The notes beneath the pieces are model-generated. The model was not told the origin of the DNA, ran no database searches, and saw only the letters and a program-made list of their open reading frames with translations. This document shows positions 9,801 to 18,455 of a stretch of DNA of 64,000 nt, piece after piece. The DNA lies in contig JABSOY010000013.1 of the NCBI GenBank assembly GCA_013215385.1, forward strand, positions 1-64,000, in the 5' to 3' direction. The DNA comes from Colwellia sp. GTDB lineage: Bacteria > Pseudomonadota > Gammaproteobacteria > Enterobacterales > Alteromonadaceae. The first letter of the stretch is position 1. Every line of letters starts with the position of its first letter. The position numbers and the translations under genes are program-made.

Positions 9801-10172
9801 CTTATTAATGAATTAGCCGGCTCAGGTGGTGATTACTTTCCGTGGGCATTCCGTCAACAAAAAGTAGGTAAATTAATTGGCGCTAGAACCTGGGGTGGCT
9901 TGGTTAAATCTTCAGTTCATTATCGTTTAGTTGATGGTGGCGCTTTAACAGCACCTGACAATGCGGTCTTTGACCCTGCTAAAAATGAATGGGTTGGTGA
10001 AAATAAGGGGATAGCACCCGATATAGCAGTGTATCAGGACGCAAAATCTTTGGCTGCAGGTAAAGATCCACAACTTGAGCGTGCCGTGTTCGAGTTACTT
10101 GAACAATTAGAAGGCAGGAAACCGACAGTAATTATACCGCCAAAGTTTCCAACGCCAGCGATTAAGCCCTAA
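6879..10172 (+). CDS. Secreted Tricorn-like S41 protease with beta-propeller
   Basis: The frame is open from 6822, but I choose ATG 6879 (1097 residues) because it gives a clean Sec signal peptide (KQLLKYILVLSLFLPAISQA, cleavage before EETR). WD40/PD40-like propeller blades fill about 22-530 (repeated FSPDGKTIAF, WSPKGDKIAW, WSPDGKFIAF). A Lys/Glu/Asp-rich linker covers about 535-578. Then come the C1 helical domain, a PDZ domain near 805-880 and the S41 core. Catalytic candidates are SVGHS (Ser-His near 773), the nucleophile Ser982 in AGSGGD and Glu in GENKGIAPD near 1046. Archaeal Tricorn has Asp after the nucleophile and this protein has Gly, so substrate preference probably differs. It likely digests peptides in the periplasm. 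Confidence 0.93.
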   Translation: MKQLLKYILVLSLFLPAISQAEETRLLRQPSISDHQITFVYGGDIWLSNLQGQQVRRITSTAAVESDPHFSPDGKTIAFTSNRSGTRSVYTVSHKSGDIKRLTWHANSAYARGWTSDGKSVLYASSRETAPKNYNRLWTVPRKGGASTLVSEQWAFNGAYAENGNKLVIDRMSRWDVEWRNYRGGQNTPLVVLDLKTLTEIKIPSESTIDIEPVWLGNNIYFLSDRDWVSNVWSYSPKNKKVQQITYFKNSDIKQLASNGKLLAFEQNGYLHTFDVQKKKHKKLEIEINGDFPWAETKWQNVSKSAGAASLSPSGKRALFSSRGEIFTVPVEHGSTRNITQSSDAADRAPLWSPKGDKIAWFSDNDEKGYRLMLQNQDGLSAAKAFSIGESKMAWEPTWSPDGKFIAFVDDDVRIRLLDLTSEKITTLDVGGNNLERGNNGLVWSPDSKWLAYSKTASNSFRQIMIWSAKDNKVRPLTNKFADSSSPAWDQNSTHLYFLASTDYGLRSGWANTSSMGASSESAAYIVNLTKEDNSPFVARSDEEEVSKSEESNDDKDDKNKSKNDGKDATKEGKKDKNKKEEVKPVIIDFKNIERRIVALPMPAANYRFTLHGPKGSVFIAERKPNTRVMELHKFNLTDRESKPFIAGINSAAISGDNKKLLVKVKGSWHVLDAEKPEGKTDKPLNVSLKMKLNRTQEWRQMFVEAWRYQRDFFYDPNMHGRDWNEVFERYEPQVAHVKHRSDLTYLLDQVNGELSVGHSFVFGGDLPKVAQATAGLLGANLIPGKKHWQLERIFTAESWNPKLKGPLDQPGMKIEKGHYLVGINGQEISSQDDLYQYLDGTVGQQTVLHINKEDSFKGAWQVIVEPIANEDSLRQRAWVEDNRRLVDRLSGGKLAYIWVPNTSTPGFVSFNRYFFAQQDKRGAVIDERFNGGGLLDDYMVDLMTRKLRASLTNEVPNGQPLQLPAGIKGPKVLLINELAGSGGDYFPWAFRQQKVGKLIGARTWGGLVKSSVHYRLVDGGALTAPDNAVFDPAKNEWVGENKGIAPDIAVYQDAKSLAAGKDPQLERAVFELLEQLEGRKPTVIIPPKFPTPAIKP

Positions 10173-10203
10173 TTTGCTTTTATAACAGCCAGTAGAACTT
10201 TTC

Positions 10204-10240
10204 AAAAGGCATCTTCTTTTCTAGAAAATGCCTTTTTTTT
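10204..10240 (+). terminator. Terminator after the Tricorn-like gene
   Basis: Arms AAAAGGCAT (10204-10212) and ATGCCTTTT (10228-10236) run into a T-tract. Confidence 0.8.
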
Positions 10241-10355
10241 GAATTGTTTTTCCCTTAACCTTGCCAATAATATAATAATATACAGTGATGGACATTGCAG
10301 CTTACGGTATTTTTCTTGCTAGACATTTTGCCGTATATTGGCATTGGAGTTAAAT

Positions 10356-10874
10356 TTGAACCATAGAGTTATTGACGTTATTGATTACGACCCAAGGTGG
10401 AAAGATATTTTTGAAATTGAAAAAGAGCTATTGGTTAACGCTATAGGAAGCAATGCGATATCAATTGAACATATTGGTAGCACATCGGTAGAAGGGTTAG
10501 TGGCAAAACCAGTCATTGATATTTTAATCGAGGTGACAAGTCTTAAAAAACTAGATGCATCAAGTAATAAAATAGTGGCACTGGCGTACCTTGTAAAAGG
10601 AGAGAACGGCATTTCAGCAAGGCGTTATTTTCAAAAAGTTGGCAAGCAACGGACTCATCATCTCCATGCATTTCAAACAGGTGACTTGAATTTGATGCGA
10701 CATAGAGCATTTAAAGCCTATTTAATTGCCCATCCGTTGGTATCATCAGCGTATGGTCAAATTAAAAAAGCAGCCATGTACAACAGCGATAATAATATCA
10801 ATCGATATATGGCGCTAAAAAATGAGTTCATTGAAAAGCATGAAAAAATAGCCATTGCATGGTTCAGTGATTAA
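10356..10874 (+). CDS. GrpB family protein (UPF0157)
   Basis: I choose a TTG start at 10356 (172 residues), because TTGGAG lies 6 bases upstream and the protein then begins NHRVIDVIDYDPRW, as GrpB proteins do. An earlier in-frame TTG at 10338 has no such site. The core has HIGSTSVEGLVAKPVIDILIEV, the nucleotidyltransferase-like GS-x-D-x-D-type signature of the family, and HHLHAF, MRHRAF and YMALKNEFI further on. Proteins of this group are often annotated next to or fused with dephospho-CoA kinase, and their reaction is not established. It converges on the kinase gene 16 bases downstream, with no obvious terminator. Confidence 0.88.
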   Translation: MNHRVIDVIDYDPRWKDIFEIEKELLVNAIGSNAISIEHIGSTSVEGLVAKPVIDILIEVTSLKKLDASSNKIVALAYLVKGENGISARRYFQKVGKQRTHHLHAFQTGDLNLMRHRAFKAYLIAHPLVSSAYGQIKKAAMYNSDNNINRYMALKNEFIEKHEKIAIAWFSD

Positions 10875-10889
10875 AAGGCTTATATCTCA

Positions 10890-12203
10890 TTAACAAATTG
10901 GCATTTCAATAATAAATCGTGTCCATTGACCTGCTTCACATTCAAAGCGGTATTTAAAACCATGATTATTTAAAATTTCTCGACTAAGCATTAAACCAAC
11001 CCCCTGGCCATCGGCTTTATTAGTATAAAAGGGTTGGAATAAATGACTTTCATCTATCGAACTTAAAGCGCCAGCAGAATCTTCAATACTCAGAATGACG
11101 AGCTCATCTTCTTCTTTTAGACTTATTGTTATTGTGCCATTCTCTTCAATCGCTTCGTATGCATTTTTAACCACATTTATTAGCACTTGTTCAAACTGAT
11201 GGCTGTCGATATTTACGATAAATCCGGTTAATTCAAATTGCTCTTGCCAGCTGATATTGCGTTTGGCACATTGCTGACTAAACATTATCTGTGTAGATTT
11301 AATTAAGGGAGTAATATCTGTCGGAGAACAGTGTGGTACAGGTAAATGGACAACGTCTGCCAAACGTTGCATAAATGCCGACAGATTGTAGTTCCGGTCA
11401 ATAACCACTTTTAATGCACTACTAAAATCGTCCCTGTCTTCACTATTCATTTGCAGGCAGTAATCTTGGCAAGCTTCAAGCAAACTGTTTGTTGCCCCTA
11501 TAGTATTGTTTAATTCATGGCTGATCATGCGGATCAGAGTTTCATAGGAATTCCGATCTGTGGCGTGCAATTCTTCTGTTAATTCACTTATCAGCATAAA
11601 TTTACGTTTGAAACCACGGTCGTAAAATTGTGAATTTTGTACGCGAAAACGACGGCCATCAACTAGGTTAATGATTGATGATTCAACTTGCTGTTTAGCT
11701 ATACCTAAAGCTAACAGCGAATCTAGTTGCTTGATTGATTGGCCTTTGGCCTTTTCTTGGCTGATTGCTAACATTCCTGCCGCAGCAGCGTTAATATTTG
11801 ATACTTTTAAGTCAAAATCAAAAATAACTATTCCAGTTGGAGTCGCCTGTAATAATCGGTCGAAAAATCCTCGTTGCTCGCCAAGCTTTAGCTGCTCTTT
11901 ATGCAAGTGTTCTAACATCTTGTTATAGGAATTAACTAAAGCATCTAATTGCTTATCACCACTATTTGGAATGCGGATAGATAAGTCTTTTTCTGCTAAT
12001 AATTGTTGGCTACTTTCTACAAATACCATAGGTAACATGGCACGATTGACCAAACTAAAGCTCAGTGGAATAAATAGTAAGAATAGGGCTTCACATAGGT
12101 AAAACATTAACAGTTCACCTTTTAGGTAAAAGTATCCTGCAAATATGGCAACCGTTGCAATGAAAAGTAGCAGTAGCAGGTAAATTTGATGCTTTAATTT
12201 CAA
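10890..12203 (-). CDS. NtrY-like histidine kinase of exporter module 1
   Basis: 437 residues. Two hydrophobic helices (about 7-26 and 31-52) are separated by only a few residues, so there is essentially no periplasmic sensor domain. Then come a HAMP-like segment, a PAS domain (about 110-200), HisKA with His229 (MISHELNNTIGATNS) and HATPase with N box VVKNAYEAI near 345 and GQGVGLML near 395. The start overlaps the regulator stop by 4 bases (ATGA), so the pair is translationally coupled. It is the last gene of a six-gene module. By analogy with Bce-type kinases it may read the state of the adjacent transporter, which is inference. Confidence 0.92.
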   Translation of the reverse strand: MKLKHQIYLLLLLFIATVAIFAGYFYLKGELLMFYLCEALFLLFIPLSFSLVNRAMLPMVFVESSQQLLAEKDLSIRIPNSGDKQLDALVNSYNKMLEHLHKEQLKLGEQRGFFDRLLQATPTGIVIFDFDLKVSNINAAAAGMLAISQEKAKGQSIKQLDSLLALGIAKQQVESSIINLVDGRRFRVQNSQFYDRGFKRKFMLISELTEELHATDRNSYETLIRMISHELNNTIGATNSLLEACQDYCLQMNSEDRDDFSSALKVVIDRNYNLSAFMQRLADVVHLPVPHCSPTDITPLIKSTQIMFSQQCAKRNISWQEQFELTGFIVNIDSHQFEQVLINVVKNAYEAIEENGTITISLKEEDELVILSIEDSAGALSSIDESHLFQPFYTNKADGQGVGLMLSREILNNHGFKYRFECEAGQWTRFIIEMPIC

Positions 12204-13591
12204 ACCTTAATCCCATATTTTTCCATGCGACGATATAGTGCTTGTCGGGTTAATCCTAAATTACTCGCCACTTGCGTTAAGTTATAGCTATATTGCACCA
12301 AAGATTGTTTTATCATGCTCTGCTCCATTTCTTCCAATGTCATACTACCCACAGGAAACGCATCCCCTGAAGATGATTTTGGTTCGCTGATATGTTCGGA
12401 GTCAACGAAGGATTGCACGTCTAATTCATCATTGTCGTTTATTAGTACCGCACGTTCTAAAGTTTGTGTTAGCTGACGTATGTTACCCGGCCAATTTTGT
12501 TTGGTTAACCACAATTGTGCATCTGCTGTTAAAGTTATTGTTTCTAAATCATAACGCTGGCAAACTTGAGTCAACACATGCTGGGCAATTTCGATGATAT
12601 CTCCACGGCGCTCTCTTAATGGCGGTAGTGTTATGGTGATTAAATTTAAGCGGTATAACAAATCTTCTCGAAACTGATTTTCGGCAATTAAGTGATGTAG
12701 GTCACAATTAGTCGCGGCTACTATTCTAACGTTGCAACGACGATTTGCCGAGCTGCCAACGGCTTGAAAGGTTTGGTCTTGAAGAACTCTCAGTAACTTT
12801 ACTTGACTCGACTTGTCCATGTCGCCTATTTCATCGAGAAGAATCGTGCCATTGTCTGCCATTTCAAATCGCCCAATTCGATCCGATTTAGCATCGGTAA
12901 AAGCACCTTTTACGTGGCCAAACATTTCACTTTCAAATAAGCTTCCAGGTATGCCGCCCAAGTTAACTTTAACCATAGGATGTTTTTTTCTTGGTGAGTT
13001 TTGATGAATAGCATTGGCAATTAGTTCTTTGCCTGTGCCACTTTCTCCTAAAATTAACACCGAAGCGTCAGTTGCGGCAATACGGCCAATGGTAGTCAAT
13101 ATTTTTAGCAGTTTTTCATCTTTACCTATGATTGACGAAAACTGATATTTTTGATCTAACACTTGTCTATTAAGCTCTTTTTTAAGCAGACTTTGCTTAT
13201 TTACTCTTAGTTCCAGTGCCGTAGCAACCACTTGTAACAATCGTTGATTGCTCCATGGTTTATTAATAAAGTCGTTAGCACCTGCTTTTATGCCTGCAAC
13301 AGCCAGATCGATAGATCCCCAAGCGGTGATCAAAATAACCGGTATATCAGCATCGACTTTGCGAATATTTGCCAGCAGCTCCATACCTTCAGCCCCGGAC
13401 GTTTGTCGGGAATAATTCATATCATGAATAATCAGTGCGGGTTGATGTTCTTGTATAAACTGCAAAGCTTGTTCAGGCGTATACGCGGCAATCGGTATAT
13501 AGTTGTTCTTTTTTAATAGAAACGACAAGGTACTGATCACCGATTGATCGTCATCTACAATAAGAATTTTTTCTTTACTGGTTTTAATCAT
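12200..13591 (-). CDS. Sigma-54-dependent NtrC-family response regulator, module 1
   Basis: 463 residues. The receiver has Asp57 (IIHDMNYSRQTSGAEG), with an extra loop after the Asp that I associate with regulators linked to MacB-type exporters. The AAA+ domain has Walker A GESGTGKE (182-189), Walker B LLDEIGD (251-257) and the sigma-54 contact loop as GAFTDA (229-234) instead of the usual GAFTGA. The C-terminal Fis-type helix-turn-helix is at about 435-463 (LTQVASNLGLTRQALYRRM). It is separated from the permease gene by 72 bases holding a hairpin, so its dosage may be set apart from the transporter. The expected target is the module's own promoter. Confidence 0.95.
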   Translation of the reverse strand: MIKTSKEKILIVDDDQSVISTLSFLLKKNNYIPIAAYTPEQALQFIQEHQPALIIHDMNYSRQTSGAEGMELLANIRKVDADIPVILITAWGSIDLAVAGIKAGANDFINKPWSNQRLLQVVATALELRVNKQSLLKKELNRQVLDQKYQFSSIIGKDEKLLKILTTIGRIAATDASVLILGESGTGKELIANAIHQNSPRKKHPMVKVNLGGIPGSLFESEMFGHVKGAFTDAKSDRIGRFEMADNGTILLDEIGDMDKSSQVKLLRVLQDQTFQAVGSSANRRCNVRIVAATNCDLHHLIAENQFREDLLYRLNLITITLPPLRERRGDIIEIAQHVLTQVCQRYDLETITLTADAQLWLTKQNWPGNIRQLTQTLERAVLINDNDELDVQSFVDSEHISEPKSSSGDAFPVGSMTLEEMEQSMIKQSLVQYSYNLTQVASNLGLTRQALYRRMEKYGIKV

Positions 13592-13621
13592 TTTGATTTT
13601 TCATTTCACTTTTTTTGAAAT

Positions 13622-13643
13622 AAAAGTGGCCGAAACCACTTTT
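13622..13643 (-). terminator. Intercistronic hairpin between permease and regulator genes
   Basis: A perfect stem AAAAGTGG / CCACTTTT with a six-base loop lies between the last permease gene and the regulator gene. Read on the minus strand it ends in TTTTATTTC, so it may terminate part of the transcription and lower regulator output. Confidence 0.5.
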
Positions 13644-13663
13644 CTCTAAGTTCCATTTACAGC

Positions 13664-14839
13664 TTATTCGTAATGCAGAGCGTCCGCAGGCAAATAACGG
13701 GTAGCGATTAAGCTTGGATAATAAGCACAAGCTACCGATAGTAGCATGATGATCACAGTACTAATGGCTACTGACTGAAAAAATATACTCCATGTTAATT
13801 GTTCAATAACGCCGGAAATAGGAAGTTGTATAGCAATTAAAAAGCCAATCGTTATCGCCATTAAGCTGATGACTAATAGCTCAAAGACAATTTGCATTTG
13901 TACCATAGCCGCGGTTGCCCCCATCGCACGTCGTAATCCTAATTCCTGAGTTCGGCGAGTAACATTTTGCCATAATACACCGAGCAAGCCGAACGCTACC
14001 ATTAACATTAAAAATAGCGAGATAACAATTGGAATAATACGGACTACCATGCCACTGCGAATATGCTCATCCCTAAGTTGCTGCCAAGTAGTGACCTCAA
14101 ATTGCCAATTGGGTGCACTTTGATGCAGTAATTTCTGTAACTTTTCTTCAAAAGCACGTGGCGTGCCCGGCTTCACCCATATGTGAATAGAGCGATAATA
14201 ACTTTTCGGATTGTCTAAATCCGTGCGAAACATCATATAGTTTCCTACCGATGAAAACTCACCCATCTGGCGAAAGTCTTCAAATACACCGACAACTCGC
14301 AATTTTTCATCGCCCTCGTAATCGAAAAGCTGGTTAACGGCATTTCCGTCACCAAAGATATTATCCTTCAACAACTTATTTATTAAAACCGATCTAATTG
14401 TTTGTCCGTTATCGCTCTCATTTAACCAACGACCAGCAAGTAACTTCATGCCCATGGCTTGTTGCGCGCCATCGCTAACAGCAGTGCTTAATACAAAAAA
14501 CTCACCATTTTCAGTATCAATTGTCGTCGATGAACTCGCTTCGATAAAAGGCGGGAAATACATAGTATGCGCGTCTTCTATTTCAGGTAATTGTGATATT
14601 ACCTGTAGGGTCTGCCTAGCGGTGAGACCTGTTTTTTCTCTATCTTTAATATCTGGTTCAAACTCTATTGACCAAGTATTGTCGAATTCAAAGCCCAACG
14701 GAGCACTATAAGTTTGGTAACTAACCCGAATAAAGGCGACCACGGCAAGTAATACGATAAAAGCTATTACTATTTCTATTATAATCAAACTGTTGGCTCG
14801 TTTACGTTGCCACATCATTTTAAATATATGTGCGAACAT
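13664..14839 (-). CDS. MacB/FtsX-type ABC permease B, module 1
   Basis: The frame extends to 14890, but ATG 14839 is the better start (391 residues). GGAG lies 7 bases upstream, and the ATG shares its A with the TAA of the preceding permease gene (TAATG), a classic coupled start. The longer form would overlap by 52 bases. An N-terminal helix (about 18-42) is followed by a periplasmic MacB-like core (about 45-260) and three C-terminal helices with the FtsX signature RRTQELGLRRAMGATAAMV. It should form a heterodimer with the neighbouring permease. The exported substrate is unknown. Confidence 0.92.
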   Translation of the reverse strand: MFAHIFKMMWQRKRANSLIIIEIVIAFIVLLAVVAFIRVSYQTYSAPLGFEFDNTWSIEFEPDIKDREKTGLTARQTLQVISQLPEIEDAHTMYFPPFIEASSSTTIDTENGEFFVLSTAVSDGAQQAMGMKLLAGRWLNESDNGQTIRSVLINKLLKDNIFGDGNAVNQLFDYEGDEKLRVVGVFEDFRQMGEFSSVGNYMMFRTDLDNPKSYYRSIHIWVKPGTPRAFEEKLQKLLHQSAPNWQFEVTTWQQLRDEHIRSGMVVRIIPIVISLFLMLMVAFGLLGVLWQNVTRRTQELGLRRAMGATAAMVQMQIVFELLVISLMAITIGFLIAIQLPISGVIEQLTWSIFFQSVAISTVIIMLLSVACAYYPSLIATRYLPADALHYE

Positions 14840-16083
14840 TAAATCACTCCTTTTAATGCGTTGATTGGGTTCATACGTGACATTTTCCAAGCAGGATAAA
14901 CACCGGAAAGTATGCCAAAAAATAAAATAACCGAAACGGCAGCAGCAAAGACCCTAAAATTAATTTCAAAGCTATGAAATGGCACTACGCCGCTAACTGA
15001 AATAAAATACATGCTTAGTAAAGCGAGCATGAAACCTATTACGCCACCGATGCAGGTTAGAATAATATTTTCAAGCATAAATTGGCTAATTAGATGACTT
15101 GAACGAGCGCCAAAACTTTTGCGAACACCTATCTCAGAAGCTCGTTCCAAAATACGACTTATGTTTAGATTCACTAAATTAATAGTTGGTAATAGCATAA
15201 ACAACACCATAGTAACGATTATCCATATCGTTAGTTCTTTTGTTTTTGGCGGTACGTTTAAATCTTTATTAAATAATCGGGCTATTTGTTCAAATTTACT
15301 GTTCGCACTGGCAATGACAACAGGCCACCTTTTAGGGTCAGGGTGTTTATAAGCGGCGAGTCGTTTGTTGAATTCACTTTTCATTGCCGGAATTTGTTCA
15401 GGAGTTTTTCCCATGATTAGCCCCATGAATCCCCCCATTGCTTGCTGAGTAAACGCAGTAGAAGCGTTAGCGAATAAAGGCACCCAAATATCCGCAGATG
15501 CATTCCAGTGCAGCACTGATACGTTCGCTACTACGCCGATAACCTGATAGCTTTCCCCGCTAACTATTATTGACTTACCTAAAGCTGACGTTTCATCGAA
15601 ATATTGGCGAGCGGTATCTTCACTGATCACAGCTAAATGCTGACCTTGTTTCGCTTCTAGTTCACTAAATGGTCGACCTTCAATAAAATCAAATTGTAGA
15701 ATTTTCCAATACTGACTATCCGTACGTTTTAATTGTGACTTGATACGCTTGCCGTTTCGAAAACCTGCGACTTGACTCCGGGTACTAAATATACTGGTTA
15801 GCTCAGGTGTTTCCATTGGTTTTATCACCGCATTTAGAAATTGATAACCTGGCTGAGTTCGTTGATTACTTCTCCCATTAGCCGCGATAATACTCATTTT
15901 TTCGATAGCTAAAAAACGTTCGCTGTTGCGTTCAGGACCTGGTGGATGAGTAATGTTTTCTATCAAACTACTTACTAGCAAAATCACCATTAAGGTTACT
16001 GAAATACAAAATAAACTTATAAAGGTATAAAACTTTCTGCGCTGTAATACTTTTAAGGCCAATAAAATATAGACACGTAACAT
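14839..16083 (-). CDS. MacB/FtsX-type ABC permease A, module 1
   Basis: 414 residues, with GGGAG upstream of the ATG. An N-terminal helix (about 20-42) is followed by a MacB-like periplasmic domain (about 45-285). Three helices follow, carrying the FtsX domain motif RASEIGVRKSFGARSSHLI and ending VYPAWKMSRMNPINALK. The 1+3 helix topology is that of MacB/LolCE-type mechanotransmission permeases, which drive periplasmic partners rather than moving substrate through the membrane. It is encoded 12 bases after the ATPase gene. Confidence 0.92.
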   Translation of the reverse strand: MLRVYILLALKVLQRRKFYTFISLFCISVTLMVILLVSSLIENITHPPGPERNSERFLAIEKMSIIAANGRSNQRTQPGYQFLNAVIKPMETPELTSIFSTRSQVAGFRNGKRIKSQLKRTDSQYWKILQFDFIEGRPFSELEAKQGQHLAVISEDTARQYFDETSALGKSIIVSGESYQVIGVVANVSVLHWNASADIWVPLFANASTAFTQQAMGGFMGLIMGKTPEQIPAMKSEFNKRLAAYKHPDPKRWPVVIASANSKFEQIARLFNKDLNVPPKTKELTIWIIVTMVLFMLLPTINLVNLNISRILERASEIGVRKSFGARSSHLISQFMLENIILTCIGGVIGFMLALLSMYFISVSGVVPFHSFEINFRVFAAAVSVILFFGILSGVYPAWKMSRMNPINALKGVI

Positions 16084-16094
16084 AGATTGCTCCC

Positions 16095-16760
16095 TTAATT
16101 TACCAACTGTCCGTCAAATAACCGGATAATGCGTTCGGTCAGTTGAGCTTTTTCATCGTCATGAGTTACCATGACAATAGTCGTTTTTTCTTTCTTATTA
16201 AGATCATCCAAAATAGTCATTATTTCATTGCCCATAGCACTGTCTAAATTTCCAGTTGGCTCATCGGCAAGTAATATTTTGGGGTTGCCTACTATAGCTC
16301 GAGCAATGGCAACACGTTGCTGCTGACCACCTGATAACTGATTTGGGAAATGTTTGGCTCTTGCGTTTAAACTTACTTTATCAAGGGCTTCCAATGCTAA
16401 ACGACGCCTTTCTTTTGCTGAAATTTTACGATACAACAAGGGGAGCTCTACGTTATCAAGTACGCTTAAATCGTTAATAAGGTGAAAACTTTGAAAAATA
16501 AAACCGATTTTTTCGTTTCTAATAGGAGCAATACTTTTATCGTTATAACTTTCAATTCTTTGAGCATCGATATAAATTTTCCCCTCACATGGTTTATCCA
16601 GTAAACCAATCATATTCATTAAGGTTGACTTTCCGCAACCCGAAGGCCCCATAATGGAAACAAATTCACCACTTTTTATATGTACAGAGACATCATTTAA
16701 TGCGGTAGTTTGTATCGTATCGGTTCGGTATGATTTTTTTACTCGTTCTATTCTTATCAT
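16095..16760 (-). CDS. ABC transporter ATPase (MacB/LolD type), module 1
   Basis: 221 residues, full length for a LolD/MacB-type ATPase. Walker A is GPSGCGKST (about 39-47), the Q loop FIFQSFHL, the signature LSGGQQQR (about 141-148), Walker [14 protein letters not shown] and the switch His MVTHDD. It should energise the two permeases encoded just downstream. AGGA precedes the ATG at good spacing. Confidence 0.95.
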   Translation of the reverse strand: MIRIERVKKSYRTDTIQTTALNDVSVHIKSGEFVSIMGPSGCGKSTLMNMIGLLDKPCEGKIYIDAQRIESYNDKSIAPIRNEKIGFIFQSFHLINDLSVLDNVELPLLYRKISAKERRRLALEALDKVSLNARAKHFPNQLSGGQQQRVAIARAIVGNPKILLADEPTGNLDSAMGNEIMTILDDLNKKEKTTIVMVTHDDEKAQLTERIIRLFDGQLVN

Positions 16761-16802
16761 GGTCTTATCCTAATAATGTACTTGTTAAATATTAGCTAAA
16801 TG

Positions 16803-18047
16803 CTAGTTAATCTGTATGGTATTTAAATGCTGGTATTCACTGATATCTGAAATGATGACTTGGTCGCCTTGTTCTAAACCTGTAATGATTTCTATGTATT
16901 GGGCGTTACTCATGCCTGTGGTGACTTTTTGTTTACGGGCACTATCTTGATTAACAACAAATATTTCTTGTAAACCACCGCCGTTAAAAGCGATACCATT
17001 TTTAACTCTTAAACTTTGTTGTTTTTGAGCAGTGATTATCTCTAATTCCAAGCGCAGGTTAGGTCGAAGTTGCGAAATATCGGGCTGGTTAAAATCTACC
17101 AGTATCTGCATAACACCGTTAGTTACGGTAGGTAATACTCTAGTTAATGTGCCGATACTGTCGCCACTGGGCAGTTTGATTTTCACCTCAAGACCGTTCG
17201 ATAATTGTTGCGCATAATAATCAGATAAGGTGCCTTCAATACGATAACTTTTAAGGTTGGCGACTTTCGCTAAGGTCAGACCCTGATTAACGTTTTGTCC
17301 GGGTTGATCTAATACTTGAGTTAAAATTCCGTCATAAGGCGCCTTAACCTGACACTGAGCGAGTAAGACTTGTTGTGTGGCCAGTTGGTGGCTCAATATT
17401 TTCTTTTCGAGTGCGATTTTTTCAAGGTCTATGTTTATAAGACCACGAATGTCGTTTACTTGCTCTTTCAATTGACGCAATTCGATTTGAGTTTTCTCTA
17501 CGGTAAGTTTGGCGGTATCAACGTCAAAATCAGAGACAATATGCTTTGTTTGTAATTCCAGATAGCGATTTAGATGAATGTTTTGACCTTTTAAATCGAC
17601 ATTCAATAGTTCAATTCGGCTTTGTAGGGCTCGAACATCTTTAGCTTGTTGTTGTTTAAGGCGATCAATCGCGACGTCTTTAAGTTGTATCTGGTCGTGG
17701 AGACCATTAACCAATAGCAAAATTCTGCTATTGTTGAGTTCCATTATAATATCCCCCGCTTTTACTTGCGCACCAGCTTTTAGAAATACACGAGTAATCT
17801 CAGTTTGCATAGGACTAGATATTTGCTGTTCAAAGCGCGGCACAACAACCCCTGAAGCTATAATACTGCTACTTACCGGTCCTTGCTCAACGTGAGCAAT
17901 CAAAATACTGTCGCGCTCGATGGCGGGGGAGAGTACATATTGAATACCGTAAAATAAGGCGAGGGCAAACGTTGCCCATCCTATCAATTTAGCTAATTTA
18001 CGTCTTTTTTGTGCATTTAATGTTGCTTTGTCAATACTGGAGTCCAC
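16803..18047 (-). CDS. Membrane fusion protein (HlyD/MacA-like), module 1
   Basis: 414 residues from a GTG start at 18047. No in-frame ATG lies near, and the ribosome site is weak. One N-terminal membrane helix (about 22-42) is followed by a lipoyl half-motif (VKAGDIIMELNNS near 92), a long coiled-coil hairpin (about 105-210), the second lipoyl half (QCQVKAPYDGILTQVL near 230) and beta-barrel domains. It bridges the inner-membrane permeases to a TolC-like outer membrane channel, which is not encoded in the window. It is the first gene of module 1. Confidence 0.9.
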   Translation of the reverse strand: MDSSIDKATLNAQKRRKLAKLIGWATFALALFYGIQYVLSPAIERDSILIAHVEQGPVSSSIIASGVVVPRFEQQISSPMQTEITRVFLKAGAQVKAGDIIMELNNSRILLLVNGLHDQIQLKDVAIDRLKQQQAKDVRALQSRIELLNVDLKGQNIHLNRYLELQTKHIVSDFDVDTAKLTVEKTQIELRQLKEQVNDIRGLINIDLEKIALEKKILSHQLATQQVLLAQCQVKAPYDGILTQVLDQPGQNVNQGLTLAKVANLKSYRIEGTLSDYYAQQLSNGLEVKIKLPSGDSIGTLTRVLPTVTNGVMQILVDFNQPDISQLRPNLRLELEIITAQKQQSLRVKNGIAFNGGGLQEIFVVNQDSARKQKVTTGMSNAQYIEIITGLEQGDQVIISDISEYQHLNTIQIN

Positions 18048-18455
18048 GAGGATGCGGCCTATATTAATTTTATTTATACCGGCACTATTACAAAATTGAT
18101 ACCAACTCTTTAAAAATAATAAAAAATATTTTAGTTACTTGTATTTATTAGCTAATTTTATATAAACAGCTTGATTTTAATAATAGGGTTTTTGGTGATT
18201 TGTTAAGTTTTACTGACCGATTGTAACCACAGGTGTACGAATTCGGACGATTAACAGATTAACCATAGCTTTGTAAACGTCATGTAAGTAGAGGGATTTA
18301 TGATTCATATAAAGTTTAAATTTATCAATCATAATAAATTGAAAACAATGCTTTTTATTGATGTTCGTGCTCAGAATTTACGGGTTGTTATTAATGTTTC
18401 ATTTCAGTAACATAATCTAAATGGGATTTATTTTATAATAATTTGGGGTTTTTTG
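18048..18455. promoter_or_regulatory. Divergent control region of module 1 and the S9 peptidase
   Basis: About 400 AT-rich bases between divergent genes. On the minus strand TGGTAT-N5-TTGT (about 18090-18104) is a degenerate -24/-12 element: GG at -24 is kept, but -12 is GT instead of GC. About 130 bases further upstream, TGTACGAATTCGGACG (18234-18249) is an imperfect palindrome whose halves match the TGTCCG/CGGACA half-sites of module 2 with one mismatch each. A 36-codon frame at 18300-18410 has a GAGGG ribosome site but no known motif. I do not call it as a gene. Confidence 0.4.

Noticed and set aside
18300-18410. 36-codon frame before the S9 peptidase with a fair ribosome site
   Set aside because: No motif, and the same region is needed for divergent promoters. 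Not enough evidence to call a gene.
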